DNA from: Anarhynchus alexandrinus | Taxonomy: Eukaryota; Chordata; Aves; Charadriiformes; Charadriidae | Length of the DNA stretch: 64,000 bases | Assembly (NCBI GenBank): GCA_008711295.1 | Contig: VUYV01000003.1 | Span: 7,245,480 to 7,309,479 of the forward strand | Direction: 5' to 3' | Part shown: piece after piece, positions 38,601 through 50,562 of the stretch | Layout: the number at the start of each line of letters is the position of its first letter | Numbering within the stretch: the stretch's first letter is position 1 | Notes under the pieces: generated by a model | The model's database searches: none | Told to the model about the DNA's origin: nothing | Seen by the model: the letters and a program-made list of their open reading frames with translations, nothing else | Program-made: the position numbers and the translations under genes

Positions 38601-40301
38601 ATATATTCACATATCTTCAATTGTACATCTCTATAAGGAAAATGACCAGCAGTTCTCTGTAGGTATCACTAATACATATCCCTGTATCCAAAAAGAGAGG
38701 CTCAGGCACCCTCAGAGACTTAGTTGGCAACATCATAGTTTAAAAGCCAACTGTTCCTCTCCTTTCCTTTCCCCCCTACCCCTTACAGTAGTGTTGATTG
38801 GGAATGAATATTTCCGACTAGAACAGAGGTCTTTTCGGACACATTAGAGTCATTTGTTTATAAAATTTATTTTGCTGTTTTATGTTCACCATTGGAATTG
38901 CTCAAAAAAAGACTTAAAAGTTTGGGGAGTATGTAGAGTAGGTGGGATGGGAAACAAGCCAATAAATTCTTCCATGTATCTTAGCTTGAGTTTGAGATTC
39001 GGAGTAAAGGCTGAAGTGCTCAGCAGTATAGCAGTGAGGAGGAACTATTAGCAATGAATCGATCTGACAAAGCAGCGGCAGCTGTTGGGAGGAAAAGGAG
39101 AAAGGGAAGGAAATGCTATGGAACATTTTTGCTTAGGTTGGGAATCTTTAATGTTTATTCTGCCCTTTTTCCAAGACAAGACTAGGTACAGGTAAGTATT
39201 CCTAGAAAGTTGAGGACTTTTTGTTTTGTTTGTTGTTGTTGTTTTGGCAATACATGTATGTACCTATACATAAATGGATAGAGGCAAGCTTATAATGCAA
39301 TGCAAGAAAATGTCACTCCCAGTAGCCAGTAAACACATGGGAGGAGGGATATAATGTATGTTCACTTCTAACTGTAAGTCTTGTGAGCTAGAAGATACAT
39401 TTCTAGTGTTTTAAGATGAAAACATGTCATCCAAACATATTATAAAATGCTCTTGACATTTAAGTTTGGATGTGTTAGTAGGTAGACAGAATGAGTCATA
39501 TCTGTCAGATTTTTCAGCGTAGCTGTATCAGTTCTTGCCATAGCTTTCTGCTACTGATCTACAAATTCATCCTTCAGGGGACTTAAGATCCGTCTCAGCA
39601 TTTTGCCTTTTTTACATCTTTATCATAAATACCATCATGCTCAGGGATCAAACACAATCTCTCCTGCAATGGATAAAAGTTAAGATATTCATCATAAATG
39701 GTATGCCAAAAGCAAACCTGAACTACACTGAAAAAAAGCCATTCAGGCTACAATTTACACTTATCACACATAGGTACCATATTGCAGACTAATAATCAAC
39801 CATTAAAATGGACTTCGATGGAGAAAGGAGATTTCCTAGGACCACAGGTTATTGCTAACATAAGGGGTATGGATTCTTAACAAGTGTATATTACCTTCAT
39901 TAAAATCCATGAAGCTATGATGATTTTCTTCAGCTGAGTAGCTAATCTCTCCTATTACCATGGAGAGATGTAAAGCAAGACCCTCATGGAATAAAAGCTT
40001 GGACATCTAGCAAAGAAACATCGCTGTTGCCTGAGCCAGTGCGAGCTGCATTATGCTTCTCTATGGATGTGTATTTTCTGCTTATATTTGCTGAATAGAG
40101 CTAAACCCCTATTATCTAGCTGACTCAAGGGTCCTTTGAAAAATTCAGGCAATTACAGTTCATTGTAAGCAAAATATGTTTCTATTTGAGTTTTGAAATG
40201 GCAGAGGAACAATATGTCCAAATTTTGAGCAATCTGACTTTTGGATAATCAAAGCTAAAATAATTGAGATTAGCATGTGTCTCCTAGTTGTGTTTGGTCT
40301 C

Positions 40302-40325
40302 TTTGTTTGTTTGTTTGTTTTTAAA
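40302..40325 (+). repeat. (GTTT)n simple repeat
   Basis: Consecutive GTTT units end in a short T-run. It is a plain microsatellite. Confidence 0.9.
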
Positions 40326-42349
40326 AAGTGCTGCACTACATTGTTTCTCTCATCTTTTGGATTGTTGATCAATAAGGCAGCAGTCATGATTTGCCAGTTC
40401 TCTGTTCCCTTGTGACAGGACAACACAGAATCGCATCCTCCTTACTACGTTTCCTTCATTGGCAATCTACTTTAAACAGTCAAAAAATCACAGACCAATC
40501 TGGTATGATTTGGAGGTAAAAGGGAGTGAAGGATAGAATTTGATGATTTAATTTTTCTACTGCCATTTTTTATATCAATCATGTAGCATCTCTCCATGTT
40601 GTTTCATATTATACTCTGGTACTACTTTTTCCAAGGTAACTGTTCTCCTCAACAGTTATTGCTAAAAGATTTAGAACTTAACAAAACATCTGCATAACTG
40701 CAAATATTTAATGTAATTTTCTGCTAAATTTAAATGTTGCAAGGGCTTTTAATTTGCTTAATTTGATCAAATTTCACCTAAAAACCTGAGTGTTTTCACT
40801 GAATTGTACTTTCAATTGTCTCTCCTTCTACTAGGAAGCTACAATGTAAGAATATATTTTGTTGAAAGCTAGTCACATTTGTTTAGGATTATGAATGGAT
40901 GAAGCTTCCTTGCAGGTAAAAAGAAATCATTTTCACTAGTTCTGAGAAATGCAAAATATACTGCTGTTTCAACTCTAATTATACGCATATATATGTACAT
41001 TTGCATACATACAGAGAACAGTTTTACCTAGACTCAAGCCTTGCAGTTCTCACATCTGAGTCTGCACCGTCCAAACTCACGAGGAACGAATCTCATCTAT
41101 ATGGATCTTGCCCTCACCCTTCCTGCCTTCCCCAGTAGCTGTGCCAGTGGGGGCACATGGTAACTATTTTCAGAGCAGGTGTGAGGAAATGAGGTGGGTT
41201 GGCCAGCAGCCAAATGCTTGTCAGAGGTGCCTAAATCACAGGCAACAACCATGACTTTCTGGGTTGCACCATCTGCTCTCCGATGTCACCTTCTGCTGTA
41301 AATTCCCAGAGAAAGCACCCAAAAGCCCTTCTGACCTTGCTGAGGGCAGCATCCTCTTGGTTCCTGTATGCAGGAAAAGGATTTTATTGCATTGCCCACA
41401 GTCACTACCAGATCCTGCCTCCAGAATTACCTCCTTTCCCCTCACCTTGAGCCTCCTGCGGGAAATATTTTAAAATAATTGTTTTCATAAAATGTACTGA
41501 GGTTGATCTTCACTTGGTCTTCTGAAGTGATGCTGTGCAGAGTAATCCCAGATGACAATCAGTAGAATTAAATAGTGTGAAACACACCAAAATGTAGAAG
41601 ACAGATGTCAAGCAGGATTGGAGCAATCACCTCTGCTCTTCCACCTTAAAAGTCTTTTTTGTTGTTGTTGTTTAATCACTTTAATCTTCCTTACTATTTT
41701 CTTACACGATGTAAAGCCTTTTGACACAGTTTTGAGGTTTTAAAGGTCCAAAGCATGTTTCTGTGTCTAGATGCCATTAGCAGTTGCTGAAGAGTAGTAC
41801 TTACAAGTCTTTGATTAGAACAGTGGCATTCATGGACAGCAGAGAACTGGGACAGGAAGCAGGCAGGGTCTGAAACAGGCAAGGACTTGTCAGCCCTAAT
41901 ACATATAAAGATGTCTCCCTTCCCACTCCTAATCAGTGGAAACCACACGGTTACTTCTGAAAAGAAAAGGTAGGAATTAATGAGAAAATGCTTTGTAAAG
42001 TTCGTATTTTTCTTTCTTAAACCTACCATTTCACTTACTGGAGCCAGCACATGTAAACTTTCTATTTTATTTCAATTAATAAACCTATCACAGGGACATA
42101 AAAGATTGCTGGTCAGGAAAAGGCCACATGCCTCAGTAAGACTGTGTCCTTTAGATTTATTTTAACCTCACCTCTCTGCTTTGTAACTATATCATTTAAC
42201 CCCTTTGTCTATAAAAATGTCTTCGCTGGCTCTTAAACACATTTATTCTGTTTGCCATCTTATTTCATATGTTGCCAAGTAACAAAGACCACTGAAGCTA
42301 AGTAGGTCACCTCAAAGTCTTCCCTTTTCCAAAGAGAATAAATTTAACC

Positions 42350-42365
42350 TTTTTTTTTTTTTTTT
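42350..42365 (+). repeat. T16 homopolymer
   Basis: This is an uninterrupted run of 16 thymines. No retroposed body was recognised downstream on the opposite strand. Confidence 0.9.
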
Positions 42366-43380
42366 CCCCACTCTCATAAGAACAGAGACTATGAAAACCC
42401 AAACCCTTCTTTGGCTGCTTTCTCTTACATATTCTCCAGAGCAGTGATATCTTTGGGATGGAAATAAAATCAGATTTGCTAAAAGACGAAAACTAGCTCT
42501 TCCTTTCCGTGGAATATGTCTGTCTGCCAGTACTTTTACTTTTTCTATCTATCTGCTTATTTCATATGTTGTTTTAATTTGTGATCTTTTTTAGAAGCCT
42601 TTTCCATTTCAGCTTTGATGGCTTTAGGGATTTTTTTTTTCCCAATAAACTTTAAATCATGGTCAGTGAAGTACATGATGAATCATCAATAATATATATG
42701 GTCTCTGTTCAGGGTCATTGCTAATTTCAGAGCAAAAATGTAGAATTCTGTTTTTAAATCTAATTATTGACATTGAGAAAAAAAAAGTATACATAAGACT
42801 AATAACCTATTACTCTTGCTTTGGCATTAGCCTGAGGGAAGAGCTTTTAACAATTCTGTAAAGTTTGGTTAAAGCAGGGAGAAGAGAAGGTGTGACAGTG
42901 AACACTTGTTATGATTTGTCCCTGGCAAAGGTTCCCGGGATCATTAGTGTCAGTACCTTCCATGATTGTGGCTGCTTGTGGGACCTCTTTTATGCTGAGG
43001 AAAGAAGCCAGCTAGGGATTGCACATATAGTAATCAGCGAATTGAATTAATTGTTCTGGAGATGGTTATTGTCCCATAAGAAGGGGTTCAAGGATGAAAA
43101 AGGGGGAAGTGACAGTCAGGAGGAAGATGTAAGAATTATTCTGGCGGTGTTATTCCAATTACAGCTGCCCCCTCCTCTGGGGGTGCTGGTGAGTAAGCAC
43201 TGGGTGGCAGGTGCAGAAACTCCAGCATGGTCATGTCATTCCTGTCCTGCTTCACGTGCTCAGCTTGACTACTTCATGTCTGCTGGACCCCATGCCACAG
43301 TAATGAAGAAGTGCTGTATCCTGCACCCCTCCACTGATGCTGAGAGACCTTAAGGGGCCATCCTACTCAGTATAGCTGGG

Positions 43381-44114
43381 TGTCGTGGTTTAGGCCAAAT
43401 CGGCTACTGGGGACCTGGGGGACCCCAGGTGGGACCCACAGATGCTCCCCTCTACCCCTCTTCAAAGAGAGAGGTAGAGGAGGAAAAAGAGACTAATGAA
43501 TTTAGAAGGAACTAAACTACTTTAATGAAATATTAATAATAAAATAAAAAGAAATAATGAAAAATATATACAAAACCGTATCAAGCTCCCGAGACGACAA
43601 TCACGACACTAGCAGGCACTGGGCCAGTCCCAGTCTGGACTCAGTGACAGACGGGAACTGGATTCCGGATCTGGATTCAGGATCGGGATCACAGGCAGAC
43701 GAACAGACTCCTCCTCAGACGTCGGCCATTGAAGGAAGAGACCTGACCCTTTGATCCCTCAGCTTTTATACTGAGCATGATGCAGATGGGATGGAATACC
43801 CTGTTGGTCAGTTTTGGGTCACCTGTCCTGTCCGCTCCTCCCTGCAGGTGGGACCCCACTATGCTTTTCCGCTTCCGCCCTTCCAACGGGGCAAACAACA
43901 AAGTTGGTTGGCCTTGGGTGTTATAGCAACAAGTATAAGCAAGAGCCTCTCTGCATACCATGCCTGGGCATCAGCTATAGACATAGGTCTTATCACTCTG
44001 AGAAAGTGAACATTGTCTGCACAATATGCTGTTAATTTCAGTAGTTAGAAGAGGCCCAGCTAAGAAGCGAAGTTGCTGAACAAAATTGGTTCTGTTTTAC
44101 CTCAAACCAGGACA
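43381..44114 (-). mobile_element. Complete solo LTR of an avian endogenous retrovirus (minus strand)
   Basis: Both borders are clear: 'tgtcgtggtttaggcc' at the left and 'ctcaaaccaggaca' at the right form the TG...CA inverted ends. The flanks are an exact 5-bp duplication, CTGGG at 43376-43380 and 44115-44119. Orientation is minus. Read on that strand there is a TATA box (complement of 'agcttttatactgag', 43761-43775), followed by an ATTAAA-type poly(A) signal in an AT-rich tract (around 43520) and a short U5. At 734 bp it is intact in outline, and the exact duplication suggests it is younger than the other LTRs here. No internal proviral sequence adjoins it, so it is a solo LTR. Open frames of 65-90 codons inside it are not genes. 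Confidence 0.92.
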
Positions 44115-44119
44115 CTGGG

Positions 44120-44696
44120 TGGCATTGCTGTGAGGACAGCTTGCATCACCCACATTTTGTCATCTCTTGCTCATCCTGTTCAACCATCCTGGACTCTAGT
44201 CTGTATGGCACTATCATTCTATCTTTGAGAAAAAAAAAGAAGAAAAAAAACCCTCTTTGCTTGGTACTACCAATCTCAGCCTCCAAAAGCCTTTAGCAAC
44301 ATAAGACAGCTTACTTCCCTGAAATGGACATCCCAAATTACCTGCCCTCCTTAACAACTTAATGCTCTTTGGCATTTTCCCAGTCATTCTAATGAGAGTG
44401 GGAAGTTGTATATGGAACTTTTAAGCTCAGGTTTTGAAAGGTGTTTTTGCTGACAGTAGTTGAACTCAAAGTTATTTAAAGCCAGAAATCAAGTGGAAAT
44501 ACAGTGGTTGCAAGAAAAAATCCTCTGTACTACCTCTATATATTTGTTTTCTTATTTGTGGGACTTTTTTCATGCTCTAGTACAATTAAAGCTATCATTA
44601 CCCATTTAAATTATAAATGTAGCTTAGTGAGTAAATAAATGCTACGTCTCAAACTAGATTCTTTGACTAGTTTCATTGACACCCTTCTCTCTATAA
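44120..44696. other. Short unique spacer, no gene seen
   Basis: This AT-rich sequence between the minus-strand LTR and the plus-strand CR1 holds only an A-rich run near 44230-44250. Confidence 0.6.
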
Positions 44697-45042
44697 CTAC
44701 CTAAAAGGAGGCTGTAGGAAGGTGGGGGTCAGTCTCTTCTCCCAAGTAACAAGTGATAGGACCAAATGTAATTGTCTCAAGTGGTGCCAGGGAAGGTTTA
44801 GATGAGATATTAGGAAAAATGTATTCAACAAAAGGGTTATCAAACATTGGAACAGGCTACCCAGGGAAGTGGTGGAATTGCCATCCCTGGAGATATTTAA
44901 AAGACGGGTAGACGTGGTGCTTAGGGACATGTTGGTGCTTAGGGTTTAGTGGTGGACTTGGCAGCGTTAGGTTAATGGTTGGACTTGATGATCTTAAAGG
45001 TCTTTTCCAACCTAAGGAATTCTATGATTTTGTGATTCTATG
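44697..45042 (+). mobile_element. CR1 LINE, 3'-end fragment (plus strand)
   Basis: It follows the CR1 3' end in order: 'aggaggctgtaggaaggtgg', 'cccaagtaacaagtgatagg', 'gatgagatattaggaaaaat', 'cattggaacaggctacccag', 'catccctggagatatttaaa', 'ggttggacttgatgatctta', 'cttttccaacctaaggaatt', and closing octamers 'ctatgatt...gattctatga'. About 345 bp remain, covering the very end of the reverse-transcriptase reading frame and the 3' untranslated part. It is 5'-truncated as usual. A 12-bp word (tggtgcttaggg) is repeated at 44915-44926 and 44933-44944, so a small internal duplication has occurred. The minus-strand frame here is antisense to CR1. Confidence 0.95.
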
Positions 45043-45258
45043 AATACAAAGAGGATGCCAGACATGGTGCTTATGAAATGAAAGTATGTTTTTACCACTC
45101 TACTGGTGTGGTTATGGTTTGTAGATTACTTTGAGAAATTCACCTTTATGGTAAGGAAAAAGGAAAATGTCTCTAGTTTTTTCTAGCTTTTATATGAAAG
45201 TAACCAGGAGAATCCTATGTTGGTGATGTGTGCTAATGGGAAAGATAGAAGCTTAAAA

Positions 45259-45398
45259 ATGTTGAGCATAAAAGATCTAATACAAGGTCCAATAAATTAA
45301 AAGTTGTTTTTTTTTACTTACTAAATTTCATACCACTGACTTTCTCTTTGTTGCTTTCCATTCTTGTCCCTCAAACAGATCAGAAAACACAGGATATT
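45259..45398 (+). repeat. Unnamed repeat, inverted copy A
   Basis: This segment matches the reverse complement of 47422-47559 along its whole length, with scattered substitutions and short indels. Shared words include 'atgttgagcataaaagatct', 'cttactaaatttcata', 'ccattcttgtccctcaaac' and 'gatcagaaaacacag'. Matching stops sharply at both ends. It could be two copies of a dispersed element in opposite orientation, or a local inverted duplication. I cannot name the family. Confidence 0.85.
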
Positions 45399-45728
45399 GT
45401 GAGCTAAATCAGGGAAACAGGAAATTGCATGTCCCTTGTGTCCTGTGTTTTACCCTGTTCCTTCTTTGTTACGAGTCTCTGCTGGCCAAAGAATAAGTGA
45501 GGTGGTGACTAACATGAAAAACAAAATTGCTGGAAGACTCAGGGGCTTACAGAGTACCTGAATCCACATTTAATTCATTTTTTTTAACTGACTAGATCTC
45601 AACTTGACAGTGTCTCTTTAAATATATTTAGTTGTCTGGATATTTGAAGCCTAAGGTCTCAGTTGCTCAAGACTTTGTGACGTGACATTATAACATGTCT
45701 CTTTGGTATGCTAATTGTTTCCTTCCAG

Positions 45729-45894
45729 CTGTTACAAGAGCAGCTGTTGTACATTGTACACACAGAGCAGCAGCAAAGGTGCAGCCCTTCTCATTATCTT
45801 CTGCTGATGTGTCTACTACCTCTAGGCCTAAGGTCCATTTCTGAGGCCCCAGTGGGACCTGCTAAAAATGGACACAAGAAGGAGAGAAATTCAG
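45729..45894 (+). other. Exon-like segment (candidate only)
   Basis: A pyrimidine-rich acceptor ('attgtttccttccag', ending at 45728) and a consensus donor ('cag|gtaagc', after 45894) bound 166 bp. One frame stays open throughout (its translation begins LLQEQLLYIVHTEQQQ and ends near NGHKKERNS), and the other two contain stops. I do not recognise the peptide. There is no neighbouring exon in the window to splice to, and paired splice-like words arise by chance in sequence this long. A non-coding RNA exon is as plausible as a coding one. Confidence 0.2.
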
Positions 45895-46741
45895 GTAAGC
45901 GTAAAAGTTACCCTTCACCAGCTTTTCTGTGACACATGCCAAACAGTTTGACGGTATGATACAACTTGCCTTTGGTACAAAAGGTAAAGAAGAAATTAAT
46001 TATTTTAGATTTATATTGTGCCAACAAGCCCTCTCTGCCTATGCACACAGGCTATTATAGAGGTGTAATAGCTACAGGCTGCCCTTGAGAGTAGTCTCCA
46101 TGACAGCAATTCAAGGTGACTGACCCATAAATTGCCATGCCACAGTCCTGTATTTCACCTGTAATATCTGTTGCATTCACACTTCACATCAGCTAAGACA
46201 ATGCCATAAATGGCCAGTATCCCACCTTTCTCTGCTATGGGCCAAAGCAATCCCTTCTCACATTCATGTCACAAGACAGTAACCCTATGATCTCCTCTAG
46301 TAGCATGTGTCAGTATCATGACTCAGCCTTTCAGCATCCTCACCGATTTTGCTGCCTTGTTCACTTAGCTCACATTTTTTTTGACACAAGGTAAGTGAAA
46401 AGGAGGCTCATGAACCTGGCCCAGGGATTCAACAGATTCCCCAGTGTGGGAGCCACAGTTGGTGGGACCACTCTTGTGATTTCCCCATACCCACAAGGCA
46501 TTTCTAAGTTCACCACTAGGACCATGGCGCCATGACTGACACAACCCAGCTAGTTCTCGTGGTCATAATTACACTGACAGCACGACACAGTTGTTACTAT
46601 TTGATATGGATGAAAACAGCCTCTCCCTAAAGTAAAACAGCCTCATGTCTATTAAGGGCAAGAATCCACAGCTCTTAATCGTGGGATAATGTGGGGTTTT
46701 AGAAGACAGATAAAAGAGCTGCGGGCAGTTAACTTGAGGGG

Positions 46742-46760
46742 AAAAAAAAAAAAAAAAAAA
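46742..46760 (+). repeat. A19 homopolymer
   Basis: This is an uninterrupted run of 19 adenines. The minus-strand frame across it shows only a phenylalanine run. Confidence 0.9.
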
Positions 46761-47421
46761 GAATGAACATGCATAACAATTTATGGTCATGCCATAAATT
46801 TAGAGACAGTTTATGTCTCTAAAGTATATCAGTAGCATGCATCTAACAGAATATCCATCCTGGTAGAGAAAAAAAATCGAGGGTATCAACTGGCCACATT
46901 TAACTGTTAGCAATTAGTGACCCAATGTTCTGACAAGGGCAGTTGCACTATTGGTGTTACTGTGGATTGATAATTGTCCAGCAGGCAACTGTTGATGTAT
47001 CTGAAAACATCTCAGTCACACTGTGACAGGGTTCATCCCAGTCTTCTAGTAGAACAGCTGACTTAGTTGTGCTGAAGAGAGGGAGTATGTGATTGTTCTG
47101 GGAGTAGTTGTCTGGGAAGGCACCACAGTGCTTTCAGTGCAAGTCAGCAGTGGTATAAGAGACAACCATGTGACATTGCTCAAATGTCCATACAGGCACA
47201 CCAACCTTTGCAGCATACCAAAATGTAGGTACAGTATTTGCAAGCTAGGCTCCCCATTGAATTTTCAAATAGCTTGTATACGTTCTTGGAAAATACTGGT
47301 CCTAGGTTTCCGTCTTCTTTGTGGGTAGTGAGCGTAATAATTTTCAGAAAATGTATTTGATGACCTCAAGGGTGCACCACAGGCACTGCGTGGACATAAA
47401 TTCAGCAAATGTCATGAAGAA

Positions 47422-47559
47422 GATATTCTGTGTTTTCTGATCAGTTTGAGGGACAAGAATGGGAAGCAGCAAAAAAAAGTCAGTTGTATGAAATTTAGTA
47501 AGTGAAAAACATTTCTTTTAATTTATTTGACCTTGCATTAGATCTTTTATGCTCAACAT
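47422..47559 (-). repeat. Unnamed repeat, inverted copy B
   Basis: This is the reverse-complement partner of 45259-45398. On the + strand it runs from 'gatattctgtgttttctgat' to 'gatcttttatgctcaacat'. Differences from copy A are mainly single substitutions plus small length changes in the T-rich middle part. The arms are about 2.0 kb apart. Confidence 0.85.
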
Positions 47560-48030
47560 CATCAACACATGAAGAATGGACCACTTAAGGCTAGTGGTTG
47601 GGTTTTTTTATATCCTCTTCTCTCACTCTTGCCAGAACTCCCCTTGCTTTCCAACACCAGTGAAATTTAATAGACAGATTTGTCTATATCCAGGCTTGAA
47701 TATACTCTTGAAGGTATAGACTATTTTAGATAAAGGCTGTTTTATGACACTACTTTAGATAAAGAGAAATTTAATTCCACAGTACGCATTGTAACATGAG
47801 TTCCTTCATGTTTTCAACTTGTGTCACAAGGTAGATCTCAAATTATCACAATAACAGATCATCTAACAGTTTTAATGGGCATGTAATGATACAATGGAAC
47901 ACAGACATGGTGATATCCCACTTTGGTTAAATTAAACTCATAAATTGATAGCCATGATTAACAGTTGCTATTTGTCTACATGGAATCTTTCATTCCCAAA
48001 TCTGAAAGCCTTTCAACAGGATGGGAGATG

Positions 48031-48125
48031 ATGATATCCCTTTTCTAAAGAATAAGAACGTACAGAGATTAAGTATCTTATCTGACAGATTTAAAGGTAA
48101 TGTTGGCAATAGAAGCCACACCTTC
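48031..48125 (+). mobile_element. MIR-like ancient SINE fragment (weak)
   Basis: The order 'atatcccttttctaaag', 'gtacagagattaagtatctt', 'tctgacagatttaaagg', 'ggcaatagaagcc' resembles the MIR/CORE-SINE series (atccccattttacag, cacagagaggttaagtgact, ggtcacacagc, gggaatagaaccc). Divergence is high, and the call rests on the order of short matches. Confidence 0.45.
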
Positions 48126-50477
48126 AAGCAGCACCACCTAATTGGGTTTTGAGTGACTATACAAGTGTCAGTTACAGAAAAGTTTTACTTGGGGTTTGAC
48201 TCCTAATCTGAAGTGAATCTAGAAGTTTTCAGCACTTTGTATGGATGAAGCCTACAGTTGCACTAATCTACCAGCATGAAAAATTTCATTTGTAAGCAAG
48301 ATCAGCTTTATCACTCTCAACATGTTCAAGCAGCTCAAATCAGACTGAGCATGAGTTTTACCAGAAAGTCCTGAGTAACACAAGTTTAAGGCTTGTAATG
48401 TTAAATAATTCATGTTTAAATTAAGCCCCCAGAATTCTTATGTCACCTCACTGTTTGCTGTAAGTAATCTGTCTGCAGTACAGCAACAAAACCACCCTGT
48501 TTTGTACTGATATGTTCCATTCACTTCTACAAGATAGAATCATAGCTACTGAACTGTAACTATAATTTCTGTATCAATAGCTAAAATAAATCTTTTTTAC
48601 TTTGACAGTTTGGGAGATCCAACAAGGTTATTGCATGAGGTTCTGTTCTACCCAATGGTGTAAAGCTTAAAGAAACCACAATATATATCATTATGGGGAG
48701 TAAAACTAGTACTGTTCCCTGAAATATATTGATTTACTTAAATAACTGACATACATTATAAGTAGGTTAAGTACCTCTTTCAATGGTGAGGACAACTATT
48801 TAAAAATCAAATTAAATTTGTGTAAATGTATCTGTCGGAGGCTTTTTTTGCTAATAGACTCAAATGAATATTTTCACTTTATGGCTCATTTGCAGAATGC
48901 GTTCCTTTTGTTGTGCATGAGAAGTGTTGAAGGTGCAAGGTATTGCCTCTGATTTCTGATGGGCATTCCAGCACAGCTCAGAGAAAAGCGCTATATCATG
49001 TAAGCAGTGTCCATTCTTCACAGGACAGTTTTCAACAGCATCCTGTCACAGACTTTTCAACAGTTATTGAAAACATATATTCTACTATCTCTGAATAAAT
49101 ATTCTTTATAGTTTCAGGTGTCATGGTGATCATAAGTTGAAGCATAAATCTGTGAAATTGCTATTAACACTTGTGTTATTTCTCCTTTTTGACCAGTTGA
49201 CATGCATTATTTTCATCCACGACTTCATATTAATTACAGAGCATACTCTTTACTACTTAGTAAATGTTTTGTCAGCTGATAAGTAAGCACATGAACAGAC
49301 AGCACCAATATTGTATTCCTGTCTGCAGAACAGTCTTCTGGTGTTCACTCTTGGATATTCTTTGACTGCTTTCACAAAGATGAAGGCTGAGTGACAAAGG
49401 TGACTTATCTTGACAGGAGATACCACTGCTTTGCAGAGGACCACAAGGAGGAAAAACAAGAAAATCAAGACAGAAGATTTGATTTATGTTTTGTTGTACA
49501 TACAGTGCATCTGAAATGATATTTTCCTTTGAAGGCTGCTTCTACACAGCCACAAGCACAGAACTGACAATGAAGTATAATTTATCCTCAAGAGAAATGG
49601 CAAGCTCAGCATTTCAAAGTGAAATTTAGTGTCTTAAGTGTAAGTAACAATAACTGCCAGTCACTTACTGTCTTACTATTCAGTACAGCACACACACTCT
49701 ACATAAATTTATATATTCTATACCTAGTATCTAGCCTCTACATATTATATTCTGTCTCCCTGCCCTTTGTCCTTGCCTATTTTTTCCAAATCACAGGCAG
49801 TTTTGGATATTTTACCCATCTGCATTTGGAGTAAGACTGTACAATAAGGCACAATAAAACCCCCATGGCACTGACTATTTCCTTAGTCTACAGGTGATCA
49901 CACAGAAGTCAATAGGTTCGTTTAATAATGTAAGGTGCAGTCTATGGGAAAAAAAGAGTATTTCTCTATACAAATTACACCTATAATGGTCTTTGATTTC
50001 CTTTGTCTTAGTTTCCAGGAAGATTCTGTACATTATGATCTATGTTCTGCAACACTACCTATCTTATATAAAACTTCTCATTGAGGCCCTTTTTTTCAAT
50101 AGTCAGGGCAAGGTCCTACAGAGTAGTATTAAAAAAGAAAAAAAAGACATTCTTCCTTAGACTGTGGGGTCCTTCTTTTAATTGGCTGAACAAAAGGAGA
50201 AAAATATTTCTGGTATTTAAAAGAATGTTTAAACTAAATTACATAAGAATTGAAAATTTTAAAGTAATTTGTAGCTAGTGGATAAAACTACTTAATCTAG
50301 GTAATTAATTTTGAGCCCAGGACTGTAAATTAGCAATATGAAATTGAAAAATTAATAACAATTTGAGCTGCTTCTTTAAAAAACGTCTCCCAGAGTGTAA
50401 AAGGTAAGCTTGGGTCCACTTAACACCTAAAAAGCAAGTAGTTTTAGCTATGCATATGATGCAGAAGAATCAATTAA

Positions 50478-50562
50478 GCAACAGAGAAATTGTAATATGA
50501 CTAAGGTCAAATAAGCAAGACAGTGGCAGAATAAGGAATAGAAGTCTTTTTCCTTCTGCAGC
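50478..50562 (+). mobile_element. MIR-like ancient SINE fragment
   Basis: The words 'caacagagaaattgtaatat', 'gactaaggtcaaataagcaa', 'gacagtggcagaataaggaa' and 'tagaagtctttttccttc' follow the MIR-type 3' half (cagagaggttaagtgac, ttgcccaaggtcacacagca, agtcagtggcagagctggga, atagaacccaggagtcct) with substitutions only in most stretches. Confidence 0.65.

Larger units (their letters stand above)
31501..43375. other. Unique AT-rich sequence, no gene seen
   Basis: This is the longest block without a recognised transposon. It has short frames only. A 125-codon minus-strand frame (32515-32892) contains a signal-peptide-like stretch after an internal Met but ends in a poly-lysine run from a T-rich tract. 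Simple repeats: A/C tract 35616-35643, A14 38109-38122, GTT-rich 39221-39245, (GTTT)n 40302-40325, T16 42350-42365. The interval 41.04-41.46 kb is GC-richer but carries nothing I recognise. Confidence 0.55.
45043..48030. other. Unique sequence with an inverted-repeat pair, no confirmed gene
   Basis: Apart from the inverted copies (45259-45398 and 47422-47559), the exon-like segment at 45729-45894 and an A19 run (46742-46760), I see only short chance frames. Base composition is somewhat richer in GC than in the neighbouring blocks. Confidence 0.55.

Noticed and set aside
43162..43195. Possible 24-bp microexon between 'aattacag' and 'gtgagtaag'
   Set aside because: It is a self-complementary C/G-rich word with no coding evidence and no partner exon. 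Splice-like words of this quality occur by chance.
43557..44035. Frames of 65-90 codons near 43.6-44.0 kb
   Set aside because: They lie wholly inside the minus-strand solo LTR, which normally codes for nothing.
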